NCBI RefSeq assembly: GCF_946482535.1
Contig: NZ_CAMLRU010000065.1
Span: forward strand, 1-13,296
DNA from: an uncultured Flavobacterium sp.
GTDB lineage: Bacteria; Bacteroidota; Bacteroidia; Flavobacteriales; Flavobacteriaceae
Reading direction: 5' to 3'
Length of the DNA: 13,296 bases
Shown here piece by piece: positions 6,736 through 13,296 of this stretch. Each line of letters starts with the position of its first letter. Position 1 is the first letter of the stretch. The notes beneath the pieces were generated by a model, which was not told the DNA's origin, made no database searches, and saw only the letters and a program-made list of their open reading frames with translations. The translations under genes and the position numbers were made by a program.

Positions 6736-9186
6736 ATGAAATTTAAATTATTATTCCTCCTGGCAGTCAGTAATTTTTCGATTTTAATGGCGCAAGGCAC
6801 CGCAAATACCGGAGTGATAACCGGTAAAGTGATAGACAAAAACAGCAAACAACCCATTCCTTATGTCAATGTTTCTGTTTTGGAAGACACAAAAATTATA
6901 ACCGGAGGCATTACCCAAGAAAACGGCAATTTCTCCATTAAAAACTTGCCACTGAAAAAGTACACAGTAGAAGTACAATTTATCGGCTACAAAAAAATAA
7001 CCCAAGAAGTTACTTTGTCTGAAAGCAACAAAAACGTCAATTTGAGTACCATCGCCATAGAAGAAGAAGCGGTACAGTTGACCGGAGTTGAAATTGTAAA
7101 AGAACGCTCCACCATTGAGCAAAAAATTGACCGTAAAGTTGTTAACGTTGGCAAAGATTTAATTGCTTCCGGGAATACGGCTTCTGAAATCATGAATAAT
7201 ATTCCGACGGTTAGTGTTGATCCTCAAACCAAAGAGCTGAGTTTAAGAGGAAATTCTAATGTTCGCGTTTTGATTGACGGTAAGCCTTCTAATATTGACG
7301 CCGCTCAATTATTGCAACAAATTCCGTCCTCTTCCATCAAACAAATTGAGCTGATTACCAATCCTTCGGCCAAATACAATCCGGAAGGAATGAGTGGTAT
7401 CATCAATATTATTTTACACAAAAATTCACAAGAAGGTTTTAACGGAAGCATCAATTCCGGCGTTACTTTTGGGGTTACACCTAAAGTCAATTCGGCTTTG
7501 AATCTCAACTATAAAGTTGGTAAAGTAAACTTCTATACCAACTATGGGTTCAACCACGGCCAAAATGAAAATAACGGCTACATAAACAGTTACAGACCAC
7601 TTTTCGAAAACAGACAAGAATTTGGCGGATCCAATTTGAATACTTCTCATTTGGTTAAATTGGGAATGGATTATTATATCAATGAAAAAAACAGCCTTTC
7701 CTTTTACACTAATCAAAATATTGTAAATGGTGGCGGTACCGGTTTTACTAACGCAGATTACAACAGTGCCTTGTTAAGAGATTCGAGACAAACTTCTGAT
7801 TCTGATACGGAAAATTACACCCAAACCTATGATTTGGCTTATAAACATGATTTTGATAAAAAAGGGGAAACTTTTGATTTTCAAGCTAACTTTTCTAATA
7901 CGAAAAACCCGGAAAATACCGACTATGAGTTTACACAAGCCAACCCAACCTCAACCAGATTCACCAACAACGATATTGAGCGCGACACCGATTATTTACA
8001 AGTTAATATAGACTATGTCAATCCGTTATCCGAAACCGTTAAATTGGAAATTGGTGCTGAAACCCGTATTCAAAAAATCACCAATGATTTTGATGAAACC
8101 ATCAGCGAACCTTCGGAATCTTACAACAGACAAGGCAACTCCAATTTTGAATTCACCCGAAACATTCACTCCTTTTATACCAATATCGGAAAGCAATGGA
8201 AAAAATGGAGTGTTCAAGCCGGTGTTCGTTTAGAACAATATGAAATTGACGGTGATTTTGCCAACGTAGTGACCTCTTCTACGCCAACAGAAAATATTGA
8301 CGATCAAAGCACCATAGAAGATGATATTTTTGCAGTTTATCCTTCCTTATTTTTCAATTACAAAGCCAGCGATAAAGATTCTTTCAATTTTAATTTTTCA
8401 AGACGCGTTGACCGACCAAGCATTGGCCAAATAAGCCCAATCAGAGAATGGACAACACCATTGGTTGAATCCAGAGGAAACCCTTCATTGGAACCGCAAT
8501 TCACCAACTCGTTCGAAGTAAACTATACCAGAACTACTAAAATCGGTTCGATAACTTCGGGAGTTTTTTACAGACAAATCAATGATGAAATCGGCAGAAT
8601 CATTTATAAGAATCCGGATAACCTGAATCAAGACATTATTTCTTACGACAATTTTGATGACAACAGCGCTCTTGGTGCAGAAGTATCGGCCAATTTAAAA
8701 TTAACAACTTGGTGGTCAGTAAATGCCAGTAGTGATGCTTATTTCAAAACCGTCAGAGGTACCGTTCAAAATGCCAATACCCAAGAACAAGAAAGAGCCG
8801 AAGCCGATGTAGTGATTTTCAACGCCAGAATGAACAACAACTTTGTGGCTACCAAAAAATTGAGATTCAACTTATTTGCCATGTACCGAGGAAAAGATTT
8901 AGGACTGCAGTTTGAAAGAAGACCAATGTACAGAATGGATATTGGCTCCACTTACACCGTTTTAAAAGGAAAAGGAAGTATTACTGCCAGAATAAATGAC
9001 GTTTTTGAAACCATGAATTTTGGCTTTGACGGAAACATTCCATACCGTCAAACCGGCGCCTTCTACTGGGAAAGCCAAACTTTCTACATAGGATTCAATT
9101 ATATGTTTGGCGGTGGTAAAAACAGTGCAATGCAACGCAAACAAAGAGATCAAAATGAAACACAAGGTAGTGGTGGCCTTTTATAA
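6736..9186 (+). CDS. TonB-dependent-receptor-like outer-membrane beta-barrel protein (OMP_b-brl_3 type)
   Basis: An 816-residue outer-membrane protein. The ATG at 6736 is chosen because it opens straight into a signal peptide (MKFKLLFLLAVSNFSILMAQ); an in-frame TTG at 6652 would add 28 hydrophilic residues in front of it. Domains in order: signal peptide 1-20; carboxypeptidase-regulatory-like domain about 25-108 (GVITGKVIDKNSKQPIPYVN ... GNFSIKNLP ... IGYKK), typical of Bacteroidota receptors; TonB-receptor plug about 130-228 (ASEIMNNIPTVSVD, LRGNSNVRVLIDGKP, IKQIELITNPSAKYNPEG, GIINIIL); then a beta-barrel of about 560 residues ending with FYIGFNYMFGGG. A 22-residue charged tail (795-816) follows the last strand. 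Homologues are annotated as TonB-dependent receptors or outer-membrane beta-barrel family proteins; the substrate is unknown. There is no SusD partner beside it, so a SusC-type glycan importer is unlikely. Terminators on both sides make it monocistronic. Confidence 0.9.
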   Translation: MKFKLLFLLAVSNFSILMAQGTANTGVITGKVIDKNSKQPIPYVNVSVLEDTKIITGGITQENGNFSIKNLPLKKYTVEVQFIGYKKITQEVTLSESNKNVNLSTIAIEEEAVQLTGVEIVKERSTIEQKIDRKVVNVGKDLIASGNTASEIMNNIPTVSVDPQTKELSLRGNSNVRVLIDGKPSNIDAAQLLQQIPSSSIKQIELITNPSAKYNPEGMSGIINIILHKNSQEGFNGSINSGVTFGVTPKVNSALNLNYKVGKVNFYTNYGFNHGQNENNGYINSYRPLFENRQEFGGSNLNTSHLVKLGMDYYINEKNSLSFYTNQNIVNGGGTGFTNADYNSALLRDSRQTSDSDTENYTQTYDLAYKHDFDKKGETFDFQANFSNTKNPENTDYEFTQANPTSTRFTNNDIERDTDYLQVNIDYVNPLSETVKLEIGAETRIQKITNDFDETISEPSESYNRQGNSNFEFTRNIHSFYTNIGKQWKKWSVQAGVRLEQYEIDGDFANVVTSSTPTENIDDQSTIEDDIFAVYPSLFFNYKASDKDSFNFNFSRRVDRPSIGQISPIREWTTPLVESRGNPSLEPQFTNSFEVNYTRTTKIGSITSGVFYRQINDEIGRIIYKNPDNLNQDIISYDNFDDNSALGAEVSANLKLTTWWSVNASSDAYFKTVRGTVQNANTQEQERAEADVVIFNARMNNNFVATKKLRFNLFAMYRGKDLGLQFERRPMYRMDIGSTYTVLKGKGSITARINDVFETMNFGFDGNIPYRQTGAFYWESQTFYIGFNYMFGGGKNSAMQRKQRDQNETQGSGGLL

Positions 9187-9218
9187 TTATCACAGAATTA
9201 TTTGAATAGTTGTTAATG

Positions 9219-9249
9219 AAAAAGCCAAACGTAATGTTTGGCTTTTTTT
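9219..9249. terminator. Bidirectional terminator between receptor gene and fabH
   Basis: A 12-base inverted repeat (9219-9230 and 9236-9247; core GCCAAAC/GTTTGGC) with loop GTAAT. It ends in seven T on the plus strand (9243-9249) and begins with five A, giving a T run when read on the minus strand. It lies 32 bases after the receptor stop and 18 bases beyond the fabH stop, so it can serve both convergent genes. Confidence 0.88.
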
Positions 9250-9267
9250 ATTTATTGAGGACAAAGT

Positions 9268-10275
9268 TTACCACTTTATGATGGCACTCGCCCAAGTAAA
9301 ACCACTACCGAAAGCGGCTAAAACCAGTGTGTCTCCTTCTTTGATTTTGCCTTGTTCCCAAGCTTCGGTCAAAGCAATCGGAATGGAAGCCGCAGTAGTG
9401 TTACCGTATTTTTGAATATTGTTGAAGACTTGGTCATCACTTAATTTAAACTTCTGCTGAATAAACTGTGAAATTCTCAAATTCGCCTGATGCGGAATTA
9501 GTAAATCGATATCCGACACTTGCAAATTATTGGCTTGCAAACCTTCGTTAATCACCTCGCTAAAACGAACTACTGCATTCTTAAACACAAATTGTCCATT
9601 CATATAAGGAAAATAACTTTCGTCATCCGGATTGTTATCGGCTATGATATCGGTCACCCATCTTCCGCCCATACCCGGAGCTAAAACCGCTAATTCTTTG
9701 GCATATTCACCTTCCGAATGTAAATGTGTCGATAGGATTCCTTTGGTCAAATCTGCTTCACGGCTAACCATTGCCGCGCCGGCGCCATCGCCAAAAATCA
9801 CCGAAACACCTCTGCCTCTATCAGTCATATCCAACCCTAAAGATTGGACTTCAGAAGCCACCACCAAGATGTTTTTGTACATCCCGGTTTTGATGTATTG
9901 GTCGGCCACCGAAAGTGCATAAACAAACCCCGAACATTGGTTTCGAATGTCTAAAGCGCCAATGGTTTTTAAACCCAATTCTTTTTGTAAAGCCACGCCC
10001 GGTCCGGGAAAATAATAATCGGGAGAAATGGTGGCAAAAACTATAAAATCAATTTCATCATGGCTAACGCCTGAACGTTCAATGGCTACTTTGGCTGCTT
10101 TTACGCCCATAGAAGTCGTAGTATCTTCGCCTCTTTTAATGTGTCTTCTTTCTTTGATGCCGGTTCTTTCTTGAATCCATTCGTCATTGGTATCCATAAT
10201 TTTGGCCAAATCATCATTGGTCACAACATTATCGGGCACATAAAAACCTAAACCTGTTATTTTGGAGTGGTACAT
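9268..10275 (-). CDS. fabH: 3-oxoacyl-ACP synthase III (KAS III), FabH family
   Basis: A cytoplasmic thiolase-fold condensing enzyme of 335 residues. FabH enzymes start fatty-acid synthesis by condensing an acyl-CoA with malonyl-ACP. The full Cys-His-Asn triad is visible: C114 in RNQCSGFVYAL, H262 in IPHQANLRI and N292 in YGNTTAASIPIAL. Other family marks are NDEWIQERTGIKERR (30-44), FGDGAGAAMV (161-170) and the C-terminal FGSGFTWAS (322-330). Length is close to the family norm, with a somewhat long segment around 185-228 before the second half. The ATG at 10275 gives the expected N-terminus (MYHSKITGLGFYVP). It stands alone: no plsX, rpmF, fabD, acpP or accBC gene is adjacent, so it may be a second FabH paralogue rather than the main initiator. 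FabH-like enzymes can also use other acyl donors, so substrate choice is open. Confidence 0.93.
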   Translation of the reverse strand: MYHSKITGLGFYVPDNVVTNDDLAKIMDTNDEWIQERTGIKERRHIKRGEDTTTSMGVKAAKVAIERSGVSHDEIDFIVFATISPDYYFPGPGVALQKELGLKTIGALDIRNQCSGFVYALSVADQYIKTGMYKNILVVASEVQSLGLDMTDRGRGVSVIFGDGAGAAMVSREADLTKGILSTHLHSEGEYAKELAVLAPGMGGRWVTDIIADNNPDDESYFPYMNGQFVFKNAVVRFSEVINEGLQANNLQVSDIDLLIPHQANLRISQFIQQKFKLSDDQVFNNIQKYGNTTAASIPIALTEAWEQGKIKEGDTLVLAAFGSGFTWASAIIKW

Positions 10276-10306
10276 AGTATTTGCTTATTTACTAAAATGA
10301 GAATAG

Positions 10307-10314
10307 CAAATTTA
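10307..10314 (-). promoter_or_regulatory. Promoter -7 box for fabH
   Basis: On the minus strand this reads TAAATTTG, a perfect match to the Bacteroidota TAnnTTTG box. It lies 31 bases upstream of the fabH ATG, which would give a leader of about 25 bases. No TTG is evident at the expected -33 spacing. Confidence 0.55.
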
Positions 10315-10417
10315 ACAATCTTATATTTCTAAAAGCTATTTTTAGGTTCTATTTTAGATATCGGCAAAAAACAACCTTGCTAAAAGCCGAATTGCTGTCG
10401 GTAACTTTAACAAAATC

Positions 10418-10452
10418 TTGTTATTTATTGTAACCTGAATACCTTAATTTAG
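10418..10452 (+). promoter_or_regulatory. Weak candidate promoter for the S9 peptidase
   Basis: TTG at 10418-10420 is followed after 24 bases by TAATTTAG at 10445-10452, one mismatch from TAnnTTTG. The spacing is at the long end of what is accepted; another TTG at 10428-10430 is too close. It would put the start of transcription about 25 bases before the ATG at 10483. The remaining part of the divergent region (10315-10417) shows nothing else I can name. Confidence 0.3.
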
Positions 10453-10482
10453 ACAAACTTTTTTTAACCAAAATAACTGCAT

Positions 10483-12894
10483 ATGAAATTACGATTTACC
10501 TTTCTATTATTAGTCGGATTAGGTTTTTCTGCCTTAGCTCAAGAAAATCTGAATTTCCAAAAACCCTCTGCCGAAATATTGGCTTTGGCCGATTATGAAC
10601 GTTCGCCATCGGTGAGTATGGATTCTAAAAAAGAATACATGCTGTTAAGTTTTCGAAACACCTACAAAACCCTAGACGACTTAAACCAAGAAGAAATGCG
10701 TTTGGGCGGTTTGCGTATCAATCCTATTACCAATATCTCGAGTACGGTGACTTATGTTAATAATTTAAAACTGAGAAAAGTTAGTGATAAAGTCGAAACT
10801 CAAGTTTCAGGCTTACCGCAAAATGCTCGAATTACCAATATTTCTTGGTCACAAAACGAAAAGAAAATCGGTTTCACCAACACCACCAACACCGGTGTTG
10901 AACTTTGGGTAATTGATGTCGTTTCGGCTTCCGCCAAAAAAGTAACAGAGGCTAATTTGAACGCTAATTTGGGAAGTCCGTACAGCTGGATGAAAGATAA
11001 TGAAACGCTATTGGTAAAAATGCTACCCAAAAATCGTTCGGTATTAATTGACAGCAAGAAAGATTTACCGAAAGGTCCAACGGTTTCCACCAGCGACGGT
11101 TCGAAGTCGCAAAACAGAACTTACCAGGATTTGTTGAAAAACAAGACGGATGAAGCTAATTTCGATGCATTAGTAACTTCAGAGTTATACAAAGTTTCCT
11201 TATCCGGAAAAACCGAATTATTCAAATCGGCCGACATTTATGCCGGAGAAAGTTTCTCACCGGATGGGAATTATTTAATGCTGACTACGATTCAAAAGCC
11301 GTATTCTTATATTGTGCCGCTAAGTCGTTTCCCTCAAAAATCGGTGGTTTATGATTTGAATGGAAAAGAAATTAAAGTAGTCAACGAAGTACCATTGACC
11401 GAAGTAATGCCCAAAGGTTTTTCTTCTGTAAGAAAAGGCAAAAGAAGTATGAATTGGCGAGCAGACAAACCGGCAACGCTTTCTTATGTTGTAGCCTTAG
11501 ACGAAGGTGATCAAGCGAATAAAGTAGATTTCAGAGATGAAGTTTTCTCTTGGGACGCGCCATTTTCAGCAGAAGCTAAATCGGTTTTAAAAACCCAACA
11601 ACGTTTCAGCGGTATTATTTGGGGCAACGAAAATACCGCCATTGCTTATGATGATTGGTACGATACCCGAAACCAAAAAGTATATTTGTTCAATCCTTCC
11701 AATCCGAATCAAGCTCCTAAAATCATTTGGGACCGAAATTCGCAAGACATTTACAGCGATCCGGGGAATTTTGAAACCAAAAGAAACCAATACAACCGTT
11801 ACGTTTTGGCTATCGAAAACAACAACGCTTACTTAATTGGCGATGGATTTACCAAAGAAGGTCAGTTTCCTTTTATAGACGAATTCAATTTGGCTACCCA
11901 AAAAACCAAACGATTGTACACGTCTAAAATGAAAGACAAAAAAGAAGATTTACAATCGATTGAAGATTTCAAAAAAGGGGATGTTTTGGTACAAATCCAA
12001 TCGAAAAACGACTTCCCGAATTACTATTTCCGCAACATCAAATCGGGTAAATTGACCCAAATAACCAACTTCAAAAACCCGTTTGAAAGCATTAAAAACG
12101 TCTACAAAGAAGTCATCAAATACAAAAGAAAAGACGGTGTTGAATTATCGGGAACGCTCTATTTACCGGCCGGTTACGACCGAACTAAGAAAACCGAAAA
12201 ATTGCCTTTGTTGATTTGGGCTTATCCTGAAGAATTCAAAGACAAAAACAGCGCCGGACAAAGCAACAAAAACCCTAACGAGTTTACTTTTCCTAACTAT
12301 GGTTCGTTTGTGTATTGGGTAACCAAAGGCTATGCGGTGTTAGATGACGCTTCTTTCCCTATTATCGGAGAAGGCAAAACCGAGCCTAACGATACTTTTA
12401 TGCCACAGTTGATTGCCAATGCCGAAGCTGCTATTGATGCGGTAGATAATTTGGGTTATATCAATCGTAAAAAAGTTGCCATAGGCGGACACTCTTATGG
12501 TGCTTTCATGACGGCTAATTTATTAACGCACTCTAATTTATTCGCTTGCGGTATTGCTCGAAGCGGTGCTTACAACAGAACTTTGACGCCATTCGGTTTC
12601 CAAAGTGAGCAACGCAATTACTGGGACGTACCTGAAATTTACAATGGCATGTCGCCTTTTATGAACGCCGATAAAATGAAAACGCCTTTATTGTTAGTTC
12701 ACGGTGATGCCGACAACAATCCGGGAACGTTTACCTTACAATCGGAGCGTTATTTCCAAGCGTTGAAAAATTTGGGCGCACCGGTTCGATTAGTTTTATT
12801 ACCTAAAGAAAGTCATGGCTACGCTGCCAAAGACAATATTTTACACTTGCTTTGGGAACAAGACCAATTCTTGGAAAAATATTTGAAGAATTAG
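10483..12894 (+). CDS. Secreted S9 family serine peptidase, glutamyl-endopeptidase-like (S9D)
   Basis: An exported prolyl-oligopeptidase-family enzyme of 803 residues. It has a signal peptide (MKLRFTFLLLVGLGFSALAQ), so it should act in the periplasm or outside the cell. Residues about 25-550 form the beta-propeller part (blade-like stretches such as ITNISWSQNEKKIGFTN and ESFSPDGNYLMLTT), and about 560-803 form the alpha/beta-hydrolase catalytic domain. The triad is S671 in GGHSYGAFM, D744 in HGDADNNPGT and H778 in ESHGYAAKD. The segment LPKGPTVSTSDG...RTYQDLL and the block GIARSGAYNRTLTPFGFQ closely resemble, from memory, the plant chloroplast glutamyl endopeptidase (CGEP, MEROPS S9D), which cleaves after Glu. 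That specificity is inferred here; other S9 activities are possible. All key residues are present and the reading frame is intact. It is a single-gene unit with its own terminator. Confidence 0.93.
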   Translation: MKLRFTFLLLVGLGFSALAQENLNFQKPSAEILALADYERSPSVSMDSKKEYMLLSFRNTYKTLDDLNQEEMRLGGLRINPITNISSTVTYVNNLKLRKVSDKVETQVSGLPQNARITNISWSQNEKKIGFTNTTNTGVELWVIDVVSASAKKVTEANLNANLGSPYSWMKDNETLLVKMLPKNRSVLIDSKKDLPKGPTVSTSDGSKSQNRTYQDLLKNKTDEANFDALVTSELYKVSLSGKTELFKSADIYAGESFSPDGNYLMLTTIQKPYSYIVPLSRFPQKSVVYDLNGKEIKVVNEVPLTEVMPKGFSSVRKGKRSMNWRADKPATLSYVVALDEGDQANKVDFRDEVFSWDAPFSAEAKSVLKTQQRFSGIIWGNENTAIAYDDWYDTRNQKVYLFNPSNPNQAPKIIWDRNSQDIYSDPGNFETKRNQYNRYVLAIENNNAYLIGDGFTKEGQFPFIDEFNLATQKTKRLYTSKMKDKKEDLQSIEDFKKGDVLVQIQSKNDFPNYYFRNIKSGKLTQITNFKNPFESIKNVYKEVIKYKRKDGVELSGTLYLPAGYDRTKKTEKLPLLIWAYPEEFKDKNSAGQSNKNPNEFTFPNYGSFVYWVTKGYAVLDDASFPIIGEGKTEPNDTFMPQLIANAEAAIDAVDNLGYINRKKVAIGGHSYGAFMTANLLTHSNLFACGIARSGAYNRTLTPFGFQSEQRNYWDVPEIYNGMSPFMNADKMKTPLLLVHGDADNNPGTFTLQSERYFQALKNLGAPVRLVLLPKESHGYAAKDNILHLLWEQDQFLEKYLKN

Positions 12895-12914
12895 ATTATT
12901 CCATTTAAAAACAG

Positions 12915-12948
12915 AAAACCTCAAAGTGTTTACTTTGAGGTTTTTTTT
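12915..12948 (+). terminator. Rho-independent terminator after the S9 peptidase
   Basis: A perfect 13-base inverted repeat (12915-12927 and 12932-12944; core ACCTCAAAGT/ACTTTGAGGT) with loop GTTT, followed by T up to 12948 (eight T in all from 12941). It starts 20 bases after the TAG stop at 12892-12894. Confidence 0.9.
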
Positions 12949-12987
12949 ATAATCACTAATTTAAACTTTTTTTGAAAAAAAACTATT

Positions 12988-13008
12988 ATTTATTGTTTAT
13001 CAATAAAT
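12988..13008. repeat. 8-bp inverted repeat in the DUF2975 promoter, possible operator
   Basis: ATTTATTG (12988-12995) and CAATAAAT (13001-13008) form a perfect inverted repeat with a 5-base spacer (TTTAT). The left arm contains the -33 TTG and the right arm lies in the -33/-7 spacer. Such a position suits a dimeric repressor. The region is very AT-rich, so chance is a real alternative. Confidence 0.35.
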
Positions 13009-13022
13009 TTTTATTATTTTTG
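12993..13022 (+). promoter_or_regulatory. Strong Bacteroidota promoter for the DUF2975 gene
   Basis: TTG at 12993-12995, a 19-base spacer, then TATTTTTG at 13015-13022, a perfect TAnnTTTG box. This is the best promoter in the window. Transcription would begin about 7 bases downstream, leaving roughly 20 bases of A-rich leader before the ATG at 13049. Confidence 0.75.
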
Positions 13023-13048
13023 ACTCGTAATTCAAAATCTAAAAAAAA

Positions 13049-13296
13049 ATGGAAATCAGAATCACTACTAAAATGATGCTTCAAATTTTACATGTATTGT
13101 CATGGATAATTTTTATTGGCTTATGTGTTGAAGCCGGTAGTTTTTTGTTCAATGCTGTATTTACTGTGGCCTTTAATCCGTTGGCCGCCGATTATTTTAA
13201 ACTAAGTGAATTGTACCAATATGACTACGGTTTTTTCCTAACCCAACTCTGTTTAGGTTTTATAGTGGCCGTTTTGAAAGCCTTATTATTCTACTT
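13049..13296 (+). CDS. DUF2975-type small membrane protein, 3' end cut by window edge
   Basis: The first 82 codons of a membrane protein, running off the right edge without a stop. It opens MEIRITTKMMLQILHVLSWI. A first hydrophobic segment covers about residues 9-40 (ILHVLSWIIFIGLCVEAGS and onward), and a second covers about 60-82 (YGFFLTQLCLGFIVAVLKAL). The pattern of a KxLQILHxxSWIIFIGLC(V/I)EAG start, a loop with NPLAADYFKLSELY, and a second segment ending in VAVLKALLFY matches DUF2975 family proteins as I remember them; these are about 150-200 residues with four membrane segments. Function is unknown. Genes of this family are often followed at once by a short XRE-type helix-turn-helix regulator gene; that region lies outside the window. 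The ATG is preceded by an A-rich tract and a consensus promoter, which supports the start. Confidence 0.8.
   Translation, partial: MEIRITTKMMLQILHVLSWIIFIGLCVEAGSFLFNAVFTVAFNPLAADYFKLSELYQYDYGFFLTQLCLGFIVAVLKALLFY

Noticed and set aside
7426..7716. Minus-strand open frames under the receptor gene (also 6784-7122 and others)
   Set aside because: They are antisense to a well-supported gene, have no recognisable domain and no promoter or neighbours of their own.
1..13296. Mobile element, phage, defence or secretion gene cluster
   Set aside because: No transposase, integrase, terminal inverted repeats, target duplications, toxin-antitoxin genes or defence-type domains were seen; the genes are separate, ordinary transcription units.

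Overview
The window looks like chromosomal DNA from a member of the Bacteroidota, most likely Flavobacterium or a close relative. The base composition is AT-rich. Genes start without a clear Shine-Dalgarno sequence. Several upstream regions carry the Bacteroidota promoter box TAnnTTTG. One gene encodes a type IX secretion (T9SS) substrate with a type B sorting domain, and another encodes a TonB-receptor-like protein with an N-terminal carboxypeptidase-regulatory-like domain; both are hallmarks of the group.

Layout, left to right. (1) argS, arginyl-tRNA synthetase, on the minus strand, with its 3' end cut off by the window edge. (2) A divergent 212-bp promoter region. (3) A 1536-residue secreted surface protein on the plus strand: signal peptide, choice-of-anchor L domain, Ig-like domain, two A-type repeats, nine B-type repeats each with a cysteine pair, a third A-type repeat, another Ig-like region and a T9SS type B C-terminal domain. 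(4) A perfect palindromic terminator. (5) An 816-residue outer-membrane beta-barrel protein of the TonB-dependent receptor type. (6) A shared bidirectional terminator. (7) A stand-alone fabH-type ketoacyl-ACP synthase III on the minus strand. (8) A divergent 207-bp promoter region. (9) An 803-residue secreted S9 serine peptidase resembling the plant chloroplast glutamyl endopeptidase (S9D). (10) A strong terminator. (11) The start of a DUF2975-type membrane protein gene behind an excellent promoter that overlaps an 8-bp inverted repeat, cut by the right edge.

Every complete gene appears to be its own transcription unit: neighbours are divergent, convergent or separated by a hairpin terminator. 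The genes do not form an obvious pathway. Housekeeping functions (argS, fabH) are mixed with cell-envelope and secreted functions (adhesin-like protein, outer-membrane receptor, periplasmic or secreted peptidase). I see no tRNA, rRNA, CRISPR array, insertion sequence, phage gene or defence system. I found no convincing undescribed system. The parts most worth a second look are the cysteine-paired repeat array of the surface protein, the glutamyl-endopeptidase-like S9 enzyme, and the possible operator in front of the DUF2975 gene.
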